Assembly: GCA_902786595.1 (NCBI GenBank)
Contig: CADADB010000009.1
Span: 93,941-157,940 of the forward strand
Direction: 5' to 3'
DNA length: 64,000 nucleotides
DNA from: an uncultured Bacteroidota bacterium
GTDB taxonomy: Bacteria > Bacteroidota > Bacteroidia > Bacteroidales > WCHB1-69
The notes under the pieces are model-generated. The model searched no databases. It was given only the letters and a program-made list of their open reading frames with translations, and was not told where the DNA came from. A program made the position numbers and the translations under genes. This document shows, piece after piece, positions 32,445 through 40,946 of the stretch. Position 1 is the stretch's first letter; each line of letters opens with the position of its first letter.

Positions 32445-33023
32445 TCATCGATGCTGCGCCACAAACCGATAGGGTAGCAGGGCGTCCTCGCCGGCGTAGT
32501 CCACCCCGATGCGTGGGGTGATTTCGATGCAATCTTCCGGCACGACGACTCCCCGGTCCTCAATCCACAGTTTGTCGCCGCAGAGCGAGATGCCGTTGTC
32601 GGCGACGGTGAGTCCGAGCAACTTCGACACTTTTCCCGGCCCGATGCCGATGTCGGGGGTGATTTTCCGTTTGCCGGTTCGTTGCAGCATCAGCTCCTCG
32701 CCGTGCGTGGGCATAATCCCGCGGATAAGCACCGCATCGGGAATCCCGTCAATGTTGGTGACGAAATTGAGCAGGTGGTGCATGCCGTAGCAGAGATACA
32801 CGTAGGCGACCCCGCCCTCGTGGTACATCATCTCGTTGCGGCGGGTGCGTCGTCCCCCGTAGGCGTGCGAGGCGCGGTCGGTGGTTCCCTTGTAGGCCTC
32901 CACCTCGCAGATGACCCCGCCCGAGAGCTGCCCATCGACATTGGTGAACAGGTGCTTGCCCAACAGGTCGCGCGCGAACCCGACCACATCGTCCGTGAGG
33001 AAATACTCTTTCGTCAGTTTCAT
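32445..33023 (-). CDS. mpg: 3-methyladenine DNA glycosylase (AAG/MPG family)
   Basis: A 192-residue base-excision repair enzyme that removes alkylated purines. The hallmarks are VVGFARDLLGKHLF, GGVICEVEAYKGTTDRASHA, RNEMMYHEGGVAYVYLCYGM (catalytic Glu in EVEAY) and a C-terminal ITPRIGVDYAG. The start at MKLTKEYF was chosen because a promoter box lies directly upstream at 33042-33049. It is monocistronic. Confidence 0.94.
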   Translation of the reverse strand: MKLTKEYFLTDDVVGFARDLLGKHLFTNVDGQLSGGVICEVEAYKGTTDRASHAYGGRRTRRNEMMYHEGGVAYVYLCYGMHHLLNFVTNIDGIPDAVLIRGIMPTHGEELMLQRTGKRKITPDIGIGPGKVSKLLGLTVADNGISLCGDKLWIEDRGVVVPEDCIEITPRIGVDYAGEDALLPYRFVAQHR

Positions 33024-33041
33024 TGCCGTTTTTTTCGGCGG

Positions 33042-33049
33042 CAAAGATA
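33042..33049 (-). promoter_or_regulatory. -7 box for mpg
   Basis: The minus strand reads TATCTTTG, 19 bp upstream of the mpg start codon. Confidence 0.7.
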
Positions 33050-33057
33050 GTATTTTT

Positions 33058-33141
33058 GACGTAAGACGTGTGACGTAAGACGTGTGAGTAACCACCACCA
33101 GACTTAGACTTAAACTATTCACTAATCACTGATCACTAAAA
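33058..33141. repeat. Two heptamer arrays (GACGTAA/GACGTGT and AGACTTA-ACTAATC)
   Basis: The units GACGTAA, GACGTGT, GACGTAA, GACGTGT and GAGTAAC (33058-33092) are followed by AGACTTA, GACTTAA, ACTATTC, ACTAATC, ACTGATC and ACTAAAA (33100-33141). The second array contains the stop codon of the ComEA-like gene. Confidence 0.7.
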
Positions 33142-33818
33142 ACAACATACGGCTTCAATTTTTCAATGAGTTCCGGATACGCGTGGGTGATTCGCTGGAG
33201 CTCGTCAAGATCGTGGATCTGTCCGTTGCGCTCACGGTGATGAATGATCAGTTTCGTCAGATAGCCATCGATATAAGGATGTGAGACCAACTCCTGATAG
33301 GTGGCGGTATTGATGTTCAACTTCTTGATTTTCTGTTTGTTGATATACAGATAATCCTTTAACTTCATGGTGTCAATGCTCTGCATCACATACACTTCCT
33401 GAAGCTGCGAAAGTGAGTGGAATCCACCGAGTTTGTCACGGTATTCAACCAGTTTGGCGGCGCGTTTGCTTCCGAATTGGGGCACGGTGACCAGTTGGTT
33501 GGTGTCGCAGCTGTTGAGGTCGATCTTGACAATCTCGTACAAGGGTTTCTTCCCTGGTGTTTTGATGGGAGGGAGAGTGTCGGTCCGGCTTGCAGGACGG
33601 TAGTTGTGTGCCTGCCGACGCATTGCGGACAAAGAGTCTTCCAAGCGTTGTTGCTCCATGGCAAATTGTTGGAATTGAGCTTCATAAAGATGGACATCCG
33701 AAGATGGTTTCAAAGGGATGTCATAAAAGAAATAGAAAATATTGCTCGCCAGAATGATGGTGAGCATCAGAAGGGCGGCTGCCCATTCGCCTTGGGTAAA
33801 GTGGAATCTTGTTTTCAT
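33126..33818 (-). CDS. ComEA-like helix-hairpin-helix membrane-anchored protein
   Basis: A 230-residue protein. A membrane anchor lies at about residues 12-32 (AAALLMLTIILASNIFYFF), followed by a polar linker. Three helix-hairpin-helix repeats span about residues 100-225: DLNSCDTNQLVTVPQFGSKR, MKLKDYLYINKQKIKKLNIN and ATYQELVSHPYIDGYLTKLI. HhH repeats bind DNA without sequence preference, and ComEA proteins take up DNA in competence. In Bacteroidota the role of this protein is unproven. The stop codon lies inside a heptamer array. Confidence 0.85.
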   Translation of the reverse strand: MKTRFHFTQGEWAAALLMLTIILASNIFYFFYDIPLKPSSDVHLYEAQFQQFAMEQQRLEDSLSAMRRQAHNYRPASRTDTLPPIKTPGKKPLYEIVKIDLNSCDTNQLVTVPQFGSKRAAKLVEYRDKLGGFHSLSQLQEVYVMQSIDTMKLKDYLYINKQKIKKLNINTATYQELVSHPYIDGYLTKLIIHHRERNGQIHDLDELQRITHAYPELIEKLKPYVVFSDQ

Positions 33819-33822
33819 GCCG

Positions 33823-33830
33823 CAAATATA
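33823..33830 (-). promoter_or_regulatory. -7 box for the ComEA-like gene
   Basis: The minus strand reads TATATTTG, matching TAnnTTTG. It is only 5 bp upstream of the annotated start codon, so the leader would be extremely short or translation may start further in. Confidence 0.5.
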
Positions 33831-33890
33831 CTATTACGGAAAGGGGGTTGTCAAGATGGTGGGGCCTTTTTTTGTGAACAGGTGAATGTT

Positions 33891-33936
33891 AATTGATAAT
33901 TGATAATTGATAATGGATAATGGATAATGGATAATG
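33891..33936. repeat. Heptamer array GATAATT/GATAATG
   Basis: Six to seven 7-bp units, the same family as 13208-13284. They lie in the 290-bp gap between divergent genes. The rest of this gap is AT-rich and holds only the promoter at 34078-34085. Confidence 0.8.
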
Positions 33937-34077
33937 TCAGGGGGCGGGAATAAAATAAAAACAAATTAATGTTAATATAAAAATGTAAATATTTGGAATT
34001 TAATCAAATAACCTCTGGATTGACATGTTGAAGATTCATAAAATGAGAAAAGGGACTGTTTTTTGCACAAAAAAATG

Positions 34078-34085
34078 TATTTTTG
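34078..34085 (+). promoter_or_regulatory. -7 box for the zapA operon
   Basis: TATTTTTG 22 bp upstream of the chosen start codon at 34107. Confidence 0.7.
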
Positions 34086-34106
34086 CAGCGTTTTAAGAAA
34101 AACGGC

Positions 34107-34397
34107 ATGTCGTCTTTTGAAAGTTTATATCACGAAACGGAAATGAATGTGAGAGAGGCGGTTTACCGTTTTTCAAAGCTGAAATCCCAGAACGAGGAGC
34201 TCAGCCGCGAGAACGAGAACCTGCGTGCGAAGCTGTCGGAACTGAGAAACAAGCTGGAAGAAACAGAAGAAAAATTGAAGTTGGTAGAACTAACAAGTAC
34301 CATTATAGACAGAGAAGATAAGACAGAACTAAAAAAACAGATCAACGATTGGGTGCGGGAGATAGACAACAGTATTAAGCTACTCAGCGGAAAGTAA
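34107..34397 (+). CDS. Coiled-coil protein upstream of ZapA
   Basis: A 96-residue protein that is almost entirely coiled coil (FSKLKSQNEELSRENENLRA, then KLSELRNKLEETEEKLKL). It is one base upstream of zapA and co-transcribed. Similar small coiled-coil proteins are found at this position in other Bacteroidota, so a role in the cell-division machinery with ZapA is plausible. The start is set downstream of the promoter box. Confidence 0.8.
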   Translation: MSSFESLYHETEMNVREAVYRFSKLKSQNEELSRENENLRAKLSELRNKLEETEEKLKLVELTSTIIDREDKTELKKQINDWVREIDNSIKLLSGK

Positions 34398-34398
34398 G

Positions 34399-34695
34399 AT
34401 GGACGAAGATAATGTAAAAGTGACGGTGACGATAGGCCAGAAACCTCTGACCGTGATCATCAAAAGGGAGTGGGAACATTACTTCCGCGAAGCTGAAAAG
34501 ATAATCAATGACAGTTTTTTTGACTTTGCAAAAAAATGGCAATATAAAGACCAACAAGACCTTACGAACATGGTGCTATTGGATTTTGTGGTGAAAGGTC
34601 TTGCAGACAAGGAAAGACTGAAAGCTTACGATGAAGAGCTGATTCCGATGATGGAATCCCTCAAACAGCTGACAGAGGAATTTCCCATTGATTAG
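34399..34695 (+). CDS. zapA: Cell division protein ZapA
   Basis: A 98-residue ZapA family protein: VKVTVTIGQKPLTVIIKREW, then EHYFREAEKIINDSFFDFAK. ZapA binds and bundles FtsZ filaments at the Z-ring. The upstream small coiled-coil gene and the downstream structured RNA and rny are consistent with the usual neighbourhood. Confidence 0.85.
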   Translation: MDEDNVKVTVTIGQKPLTVIIKREWEHYFREAEKIINDSFFDFAKKWQYKDQQDLTNMVLLDFVVKGLADKERLKAYDEELIPMMESLKQLTEEFPID

Positions 34696-34715
34696 AGGTT
34701 CTTTGAAAGACGAAA

Positions 34716-34907
34716 TCCCGCATAAGTTCAGATACGTTTGTTAAACTCAACAGAATTACAAACGAAGGGGACGCTTGTCATGCCTAGAACAGGCCCGAAT
34801 CCGTACGGATGGCGAATAGCCCGGGGAAGCGCGAAGCACGGACTGCACCTTCGACCATATCAAGTAGGAGTTTTTCGAAACCCTATGGAACTTATGCGGT
34901 TTTTTTA
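34716..34907 (+). ncRNA. ssrS: Structured non-coding RNA, probable 6S RNA
   Basis: The ends form a perfect 12-bp stem, CCGCATAAGTTC (34718-34729) with GAACTTATGCGG (34888-34899), followed by seven Ts, so about 180 nt are enclosed by one long closing helix and a terminator. Inside are more helices, for example CGAAGG/CCTTCG, GCCT-AGAAC-AGGC and ATCCGTACGGAT. Length, long rod-like closing stem and position directly after zapA match 6S RNA (ssrS is next to zapA in many bacteria), which sequesters housekeeping RNA polymerase. The family assignment needs a covariance-model search. The rest of this 260-bp gap is a short leader for rny. Confidence 0.65.
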
Positions 34908-34955
34908 TTTCCCGTTGCCCGTAAAGGGACAACATTCAAATAAATATATACACCT

Positions 34956-36497
34956 ATGAAGTTATTATTGATTATTATAGGGGTATTGGTCGGTGCCGGA
35001 ATAGGCATTGCCATCTCCTATACATTACTGAAAAACCAATTGACGAAGGCAGGGCGCGAAGCCCTCAAGAAGGCAGAAGAAGACGGCGAACTGATCAAGA
35101 AAGAGAAGATTCTGCAAGCCAAGGAGAAATTCCTGCAGCTGAAAGCTGAGCACGAGAAGTCTTGTAATGAGAAGAACCAACAGATCTCCGCTGCCGAGAA
35201 CCGCATTAAACAGAAGGAGAACACCTTGAGCCAAAAAATGGAGGAGCTCAACCGGAAAACCAACGAGAACGCCGCCCAAAAAGAAAACCTGAACAAACAA
35301 ATGGCCGCTGTCTCCCAGAAGCAGAAAGAACTTGAGGAGCAAATCGCCTCCCAAAAGAACAAACTGGAATCCATCGCGGAGATGACTGCCGAACAGGCCA
35401 AGCAACAACTTATCTCGCTGATGCAGGACGAGGCCAAAGCCGATGCTTTGGTGATGATCAAAGAGATTGTGGATGAAGCCAAACACACCGCTAATCTGGA
35501 AGCCAAGAAAGTGGTGGTCAACGCTTTACAACGCACAGGCGCGGAAGCCGCCGTTGAGAACACGGTATCCGTATTCAACATTGAGAATGACGAGATCAAG
35601 GGCCGCATCATCGGTCGTGAAGGCCGCAACATCCGCACCCTCGAAAACCTTACTGGCGTTGACGTGGTGATTGACGACTCCCCGGACGCCATCCTGCTCT
35701 CCAGTTTCGACCCCGTACGCCGCGAAATCGCCCGTCTCTCCTTGCAGAAACTGGTTTCCGACGGCCGTATCCACCCCGCCCGCATCGAGGAGGTGGTCGC
35801 CAAGACAAAGAAACAGATTGAACAGGAAATTACTGAATTAGGAAAACGCACCTGCATAGACTTGGGTATCAACAATATGCATCATGAACTGATGCGTCTG
35901 GTCGGAAAGATGCGCTATCGTTCCTCGTACGGGCAGAACCTCTTGCAACACGCCAAGGAGGTGGCCAACCTGAGTGCCACCATGGCCGCGGAACTGGGCA
36001 TCAACCCGAAACTGGCCCGCCGCGCCGGCCTCTTGCACGATATCGGCAAAGTGCCCGACACAGAACCCGAACTGCCGCACGCTCTGTTCGGAGCCCGTCT
36101 CGCGGAGCAGTACAAGGAACGTCCTGAAATCGTGAACGCTATAGGCGCCCACCACGACGAAATGGAGATGAAGACATTGATTGCCCCCATCGTGCAAGTG
36201 TGCGATGCCATCTCTGGCGCACGTCCCGGTGCCCGCCGTGAAGTGGTCGAGGCCTACATGAAACGTCTGAATGACCTTGAGAACTTGGCACTTACATACC
36301 CGGGAGTGGTGAAAACATACGCCATCCAGGCCGGTCGTGAGCTGCGCGTGATTGTGGGTGCCGAGAAGGTGACGGATCAGGAAGCCGACCAAATCTCCCT
36401 CGACCTGTCCAAGAAGATTCAAAACGAAATGACGTATCCGGGTCAAATCAAGATCACGGTCATCCGCGAGACCCGCGCCGTCAACTATGCCCGATAA
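34956..36497 (+). CDS. rny: Ribonuclease Y
   Basis: A 513-residue membrane-anchored endoribonuclease that starts mRNA decay. An N-terminal membrane segment ([20 protein letters not shown]) is followed by a long coiled coil (about 25-200), a KH RNA-binding domain ([20 protein letters not shown]) and an HD domain ([13 protein letters not shown] with the metal-binding HD, then [11 protein letters not shown]). Full length and all motifs are intact. Confidence 0.97.
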   Translation: MKLLLIIIGVLVGAGIGIAISYTLLKNQLTKAGREALKKAEEDGELIKKEKILQAKEKFLQLKAEHEKSCNEKNQQISAAENRIKQKENTLSQKMEELNRKTNENAAQKENLNKQMAAVSQKQKELEEQIASQKNKLESIAEMTAEQAKQQLISLMQDEAKADALVMIKEIVDEAKHTANLEAKKVVVNALQRTGAEAAVENTVSVFNIENDEIKGRIIGREGRNIRTLENLTGVDVVIDDSPDAILLSSFDPVRREIARLSLQKLVSDGRIHPARIEEVVAKTKKQIEQEITELGKRTCIDLGINNMHHELMRLVGKMRYRSSYGQNLLQHAKEVANLSATMAAELGINPKLARRAGLLHDIGKVPDTEPELPHALFGARLAEQYKERPEIVNAIGAHHDEMEMKTLIAPIVQVCDAISGARPGARREVVEAYMKRLNDLENLALTYPGVVKTYAIQAGRELRVIVGAEKVTDQEADQISLDLSKKIQNEMTYPGQIKITVIRETRAVNYAR

Positions 36498-36500
36498 ACG

Positions 36501-36812
36501 ATGAACGACCAGCCGAAACCTCGTAGCCGCTTCCGCTTTTTCGCCATCCTGTATGCCGTGACACTTCTGCTGTTTCTGGCATACATCTTCTTTTTCTCCG
36601 ACCATAACCTCAAGACCCATCGCGACTTGAACCAAAAAATCTCTAATTTGGAGGATAAGATCACCAATACGAAAAACCAAGTGGGCAACGTTTACACGTA
36701 CGAGCAGCTGCTGGAGGACTCGACTTTGTTGGAAAAGTATGGACGTGAACAATTGAACATGCACAAGCCGAACGAGGATGTCTTTGTGATACTCTATGAA
36801 AAAGGAGAATGA
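36501..36812 (+). CDS. FtsB/DivIC-type septum formation initiator
   Basis: A 103-residue bitopic protein. Membrane segment FFAILYAVTLLLFLAYIFFF is followed by a periplasmic coiled coil (DLNQKISNLEDKITNTKNQV) and the DivIC end block EQLLEDSTLLEKYGREQLNM. It probably acts in the FtsQLB division complex. It starts 4 bp after rny and overlaps aroQ by 17 bp. Confidence 0.85.
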   Translation: MNDQPKPRSRFRFFAILYAVTLLLFLAYIFFFSDHNLKTHRDLNQKISNLEDKITNTKNQVGNVYTYEQLLEDSTLLEKYGREQLNMHKPNEDVFVILYEKGE

Positions 36813-37263
36813 ACATATCCGGTTGCTGATTGTCAATGGTGTGAACCTCAGCTGCTTGGGCACTCGTGAGGTGAACATTTATGGAAGCGTTTCTTTCGAA
36901 GAACACCTTGAAAAGATGCGTGTCCGTTATCCGCAGGCAGAACTCTCCTACTTCCAGTCGGATGATGTCGGTGCTTTGGCAAACGCCATTACTACGGCAC
37001 GGAATTTGCATGGGATTATACTGAACGCAGGGGCTTACACGCACACATCCGTAGTGCTGGCAGATGCAGTTCGAACGGCCAAGTGTCCGGTGGTGGAAGT
37101 CCATATCAGCAACTTGTTCGGCAGGGAACAGTATCGTCGGAAGAATGCTCTGTCCGCAGTGTGTTCAGGGTTCATTAGCGGGTTTGGATTGGATGGTTAT
37201 GATTTGGCCGTGCTTTCATTCCTGCGGAAAAATGTTCAAGAGGTTAAACTTTACCATGTGTGA
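36796..37263 (+). CDS. aroQ: 3-dehydroquinate dehydratase, type II
   Basis: A 155-residue shikimate-pathway enzyme. The motifs of the type II (dodecameric) class are present: LLIVNGVNLSCLGTREVNIY with the Arg and Tyr of the active-site loop, then IILNAGAYTHTSVVLADAV, VVEVHISNLFGREQYRRKNA and SGFGLDGYDLAVL. The usual NGPNLN reads NGVNLS here, a mild deviation. The start overlaps the preceding gene, suggesting coupling. Confidence 0.94.
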   Translation: MKKENEHIRLLIVNGVNLSCLGTREVNIYGSVSFEEHLEKMRVRYPQAELSYFQSDDVGALANAITTARNLHGIILNAGAYTHTSVVLADAVRTAKCPVVEVHISNLFGREQYRRKNALSAVCSGFISGFGLDGYDLAVLSFLRKNVQEVKLYHV

Positions 37264-37346
37264 CGAGTCTTCGCATTTTGTGGTTTAAGTTTAAGTTATA
37301 GTCTAAGTTATAGTTATTGTAAGAATAAAACTAAATAGTTGATATT

Positions 37347-37808
37347 ATGAAAAAAGTATTCAGTTTATTGATGGTGTTGGCACTGGTTATGGTCGGAATG
37401 GCCCAGACCGATGCTGCGAAACCGAAAAAAAGCAAAAAAGTGAAGACTCCGGAAATCACCTTTGAAAGTCTCGTACACGATTACGGCCAAATCATTCAAG
37501 GTGACAATGGTGAATGTGAGTTTGTGTTCAAAAACACGGGCAAAGCAGATCTGATTCTCACCAACTGTCGTTCCAGTTGCGGTTGCACGGTCCCGTCATG
37601 GCCGAAAGACCCCATTGCCCCTGGCAAAAAGGCAGCCATCAAGGTGAAGTACAACACACAGCGTATCGGTCAAATTAACAAGACCATCACGGTGGAATCC
37701 AATGCCGTGAATGACCGTGTGGTGCTGAAGATCACGGGCAACATCAGCCCGAAACCGACAGAGGCAGCCCCTGAAAACAACAGTGGTGCTCCTAAAGTGA
37801 ATAACTAA
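37347..37808 (+). CDS. DUF1573 domain secreted protein
   Basis: A 153-residue exported protein with a signal peptide (LLMVLALVMVGMAQ). The DUF1573 Ig-like sandwich is seen in HDYGQIIQGDNGECEFVFKN, then CRSSCGCTVPSWPKDPIAPG and VKYNTQRIGQINKTITVESN. The family is abundant in Bacteroidota. Its role is not established, but it probably has a periplasmic binding function. It is in tandem with a second DUF1573 gene 14 bp downstream. Confidence 0.9.
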   Translation: MKKVFSLLMVLALVMVGMAQTDAAKPKKSKKVKTPEITFESLVHDYGQIIQGDNGECEFVFKNTGKADLILTNCRSSCGCTVPSWPKDPIAPGKKAAIKVKYNTQRIGQINKTITVESNAVNDRVVLKITGNISPKPTEAAPENNSGAPKVNN

Positions 37809-37822
37809 AAACAATTGGAACA

Positions 37823-38242
37823 ATGAAAAGGATAATAGCTCTTGTTTGTTTGATGTGCTTGGGACTTACCGCCGGCTTGTATGCACAGTCCAAGGATGGC
37901 AAGGCCTCTGCTACGAAGACCACTTATACGGGCACAGGCGCTGAAATCGAGTTCGAGAAAAAGGTCGTTGATTTCGGCACCTTAAAGGTCGGTGACGTGA
38001 AAGTGGTGACCATCACCTACACGAATATCGGCAAGAAGCCGTTGATTCTCGATGATGTCATCTCTTCCTGCGACTGCACGGAAGTGGAATGGTCGAAAGC
38101 TCCTGTGATGCCAGGCAAAACCGGCACCATCAAGGCGACATACACGGCCAAGAATGTGGGGCTGATCAGCAAGCGTCTCACGGTGCTTTCAAATGCCAAC
38201 ACAGACAGAGTGATATTGCAACTGAAAGGGGAGGTGAAGTAA
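37823..38242 (+). CDS. DUF1573 domain secreted protein (tandem paralogue)
   Basis: A 139-residue exported protein with a signal peptide ending GLYAQ. It has the same domain: VDFGTLKVGDVKVVTITYTN, SSCDCTEVEWSKAPVMPG, ATYTAKNVGLISKRLTVLSN. It is co-transcribed with the upstream paralogue and ends 17 bp before the tmRNA gene. Confidence 0.9.
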   Translation: MKRIIALVCLMCLGLTAGLYAQSKDGKASATKTTYTGTGAEIEFEKKVVDFGTLKVGDVKVVTITYTNIGKKPLILDDVISSCDCTEVEWSKAPVMPGKTGTIKATYTAKNVGLISKRLTVLSNANTDRVILQLKGEVK

Positions 38243-38259
38243 CCTCTCCTTGTTTTCCC

Positions 38260-38649
38260 GGGGTCGTCTGGTTTTGACAGCAAGTTCGGGAGTATGTAAG
38301 CAGGTCGGAATTTGTGGGCTGATTCCGTTAAAAATTAACCCTCGATGCCAAATAAATGGCGAAACTTCTTATGCATTCGCAGCGTAACCGTTGCGGATCT
38401 CGCCGCGCGGACAAGGTCCGTAGCCGCGGGTGCTCCCCCGGAAGTTTTTCGGCTCAACGTCCGGACCGGAGTATCATAAAAGGGCTGATAGCCGAGGTCG
38501 CGCTTCGAGACTGAGGCGAAGTTTTAGAAGATAAGCGGTGGCCAGGTGTGTCCCGTACCATGCCATCGCCGACAACCAAACGGTGACTAAACTTGTAGAA
38601 AGCATATTTTCGGCGTGTTTGGACGAGGGTTCGACTCCCTCCGGCTCCA
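38260..38649 (+). ncRNA. ssrA: Transfer-messenger RNA (tmRNA)
   Basis: The tRNA-like ends pair as GGGGTCG (38260-38266) with CGGCTCC (38642-38648), then discriminator A. The T-arm reads GGAGGGTTCGACTCCCTCC-like (GAGGGTTCGACTCCCTC). The tag frame at 38358-38387 reads GETSYAFAA and stops with TAA. The pseudoknot-rich middle is not coding. It rescues stalled ribosomes together with SmpB; the tag directs products to proteases such as ClpXP, which is also encoded in this window. CCA is not encoded. Confidence 0.95.
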
Positions 38650-38653
38650 CTGG

Positions 38654-38686
38654 AAAAAACAAAGGTGCGTCAAATGGCGCACCTTT
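38654..38686. terminator. Terminator hairpin between tmRNA and the FN3 operon
   Basis: AAAGGTGCG and CGCACCTTT form a 9-bp stem. On the minus strand a T-run follows (plus-strand A-run 38654-38659), which would end the 13-kb minus-strand operon. For the plus-strand tmRNA the downstream tail is only moderately T-rich. Confidence 0.65.
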
Positions 38687-38714
38687 GTTGTATGTTGAAC
38701 ATTGGCTTTCAGTA

Positions 38715-40931
38715 TCAAGGTTTTACGCTGACGGTTTTTGACGGCTGTGAGCGTTTTCCCTTACCGAGGAACATCTGGATATAATAGGAGACTTTTTGCC
38801 CCTGTTTCAGGTTGCAGTCCGTGAAGGAAGTCTCCCCTCTTCGGAAGCTGCCGCAAGCGTAAGCCGGCTCGTCGTTCACCGATTTGAAGACCACGCCATA
38901 GTAGTCATGTTTGGATTTGTATTCATACGTGAACTCCAGATTGGCGCAAGTTTTGTTTTTGCTCAGTGACGCTTTCAATGTGAGAGGTATCTGAATGATG
39001 GACGCGCCGCGGAATCGTACGGTGGTTTGTCCAGTCTTGCCGGAAGACAAACGGCTGTTGTCGAACACCTCGATGCAGTAATTGTAGTTCACGGCAGAGG
39101 GTTCTGGATAGTCGGTGAACACGATAACGCTGTCTTCGGCCACCTCCAGCGGGGAGAAAATACGGACCTGTTTCCATTGCTTTTCATTCTCCTTTTTACG
39201 GTAAACCACGTATGCTACTACATCATTGGAAGTGCTTTTCAACCAGGTAAATGTCACCGATTCGTCGGTCTGGGTGTAGTCTTTGAGAAGAGCGACCCCT
39301 GGAGGCACGATGTCGGGTACGGGAATGGCAAGCGTGTCAGACGGTTTTGAGAAGTTATGGCTGTTGTCTTCCGCCACCACATAATAAAAGATGTACTTGG
39401 TGAGCGTGTTTAACGAAAGCGTGTCCCAGAAGTTGTTTTCCTCATTGCGGCGGCCGGTTTTCTGGATAAAGTCGTGGTCGAGCTGGTTGGCGAAATAGAC
39501 TCGGTAGCCCAAAACATCTTTTTCGGGGTTCAGGTTCCATTGCAGATAGACCACCCCTGCGGTGTCCACTACGCCGGCAAGGCCGGTGGGGGCAGATGGT
39601 GCCACATCGTCCTCGATGTTGTTGATCTGCGCCAATGAGTAGGAGACGTTACCGTTATTGTCCATGGCGAAGATGCGGTAATAGCCGCGACCGCGGTCGT
39701 GGGCGTTTTTGTCGGTCCATTCACGCGTTTTCGGAGGCAAGAGTTCCGACACATTGTTCCACGGTCCAGCCGGGTCATCGGAGAAGGTTACCAAAAATCC
39801 CTTCAGGTCGTCATCCTCCTGATCCACAGTCCATTTCAGCGGGCAAGTGTTGTTGTTTTCTGGGAAGATAAACTCCAACACAGGCACGGCGGGTGGGATG
39901 AAATCCTGCATTTCAAAAGGTTCCGACTTGCGTTCAGGTGCGTAATCTCCGAAAGCATCGAACGCCTTCACGCGATAAACATACTTTTTGTTGAGCTTCA
40001 ATGAGTCGAAATAACCGACATTGTATTCCAGTATCTGGCCGATTTCCTCGCCAAACACCTCGTACGTGTCCTGATCCGGATCGTAACCGTATATGGGTGC
40101 GTTGTGGATGGCTGTCCAGTTCCTGCCGTCGTCCTCGCTACGCTCCAGGTAATAGCCGGAGAGCTTGTTCTTTCCCCAATAGATGAAAACGGTGTACGGG
40201 GAGTTCTGGTAGAAATGGATTTCGGGGATTTCCTCCTCGAAGCTGCGCTTGAAGGGTTTGCATTCCACATCAAGTATTCGTTTGGGCAGCGTGACGATGT
40301 CATCGGGAATGAGGCATTCGATGGTGTAGGTGTAAAATTCCCCTTTCTTGACCGACTTGTCCACGAAGCGGAGACCAAGGGCGTCAGCGGCGTCAATGTG
40401 GCCTTCAGCGGCCAGATAAGCCATGGCCTGGCGTTGGGTTTGTTCCTGATCGCGGCGGAAAATGTAGTTCTCCATGCCTTCCGACTCTTTGGGGTTGAAA
40501 TAGGATGCGCCGTAGAGTGCCTGTGCCGCCACACCCACATAGACGTGAGATGAGTCGTATTTGGCTTTCATCTCCTCCAATGTCAGGGCTCTGACAGGAG
40601 TGGGGGTGAGCAGGGTCTCGATGGAGGCGGAAGTGTCAGCGGCATACTCTTCGGCTGTTTTGAGACGATAGATGTTCCATCCGTAATTGCTGGCCAGCCG
40701 CCACACGCCCGCATCTTCGGGTGCCCATCGGAGCACAATGCTGTCGCCATAGCTGCGTGCCACAACGCTGAAATTGTAGAACGAGTGCGAAGACCCCTCT
40801 TCTGCACTTGTGGTGTTGTCCACTTGGGCGAAAACGGACATCGTAAATGCCATCATCCAACCTAAAATCATTGGAATGAGAATACTTTTCCTTTCTTTCA
40901 TTGTCTCAGTTTTGATATTGATATTTTCCAT
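38715..40931 (-). CDS. Exported fibronectin type III-like repeat protein
   Basis: A 738-residue protein, third gene of the giant-protein operon. The signal sequence ends MMAFTMSVFAQ; a start at MKERKSILIP (ten codons in) is an alternative. The body shows repeated FN3-like modules, for example APSAPTGLAGVVDTAGVVYL, QWNLNPEKDVLGYRVYFANQ, VTFTWLKSTSNDVVAYVVYR and a final YYIQMFLGKGKRSQP. There is no T9SS sorting domain. It begins 15 bp after the 3006-residue gene, so both are made together and may interact at the cell surface or in the periplasm. Function unknown. Confidence 0.85.
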   Translation of the reverse strand: MENINIKTETMKERKSILIPMILGWMMAFTMSVFAQVDNTTSAEEGSSHSFYNFSVVARSYGDSIVLRWAPEDAGVWRLASNYGWNIYRLKTAEEYAADTSASIETLLTPTPVRALTLEEMKAKYDSSHVYVGVAAQALYGASYFNPKESEGMENYIFRRDQEQTQRQAMAYLAAEGHIDAADALGLRFVDKSVKKGEFYTYTIECLIPDDIVTLPKRILDVECKPFKRSFEEEIPEIHFYQNSPYTVFIYWGKNKLSGYYLERSEDDGRNWTAIHNAPIYGYDPDQDTYEVFGEEIGQILEYNVGYFDSLKLNKKYVYRVKAFDAFGDYAPERKSEPFEMQDFIPPAVPVLEFIFPENNNTCPLKWTVDQEDDDLKGFLVTFSDDPAGPWNNVSELLPPKTREWTDKNAHDRGRGYYRIFAMDNNGNVSYSLAQINNIEDDVAPSAPTGLAGVVDTAGVVYLQWNLNPEKDVLGYRVYFANQLDHDFIQKTGRRNEENNFWDTLSLNTLTKYIFYYVVAEDNSHNFSKPSDTLAIPVPDIVPPGVALLKDYTQTDESVTFTWLKSTSNDVVAYVVYRKKENEKQWKQVRIFSPLEVAEDSVIVFTDYPEPSAVNYNYCIEVFDNSRLSSGKTGQTTVRFRGASIIQIPLTLKASLSKNKTCANLEFTYEYKSKHDYYGVVFKSVNDEPAYACGSFRRGETSFTDCNLKQGQKVSYYIQMFLGKGKRSQPSKTVSVKP

Positions 40932-40946
40932 AGTTTTTCATCAAAA

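Noticed and set aside
34738-34959. A 73-codon frame between zapA and rny
   Set aside because: It overlaps the closing stem and terminator of the structured RNA, and the predicted peptide has no family features.
38538-38741. A 67-codon frame over the 3' part of the tmRNA
   Set aside because: The region is the tRNA-like domain of tmRNA, and the frame has no homology-like features.
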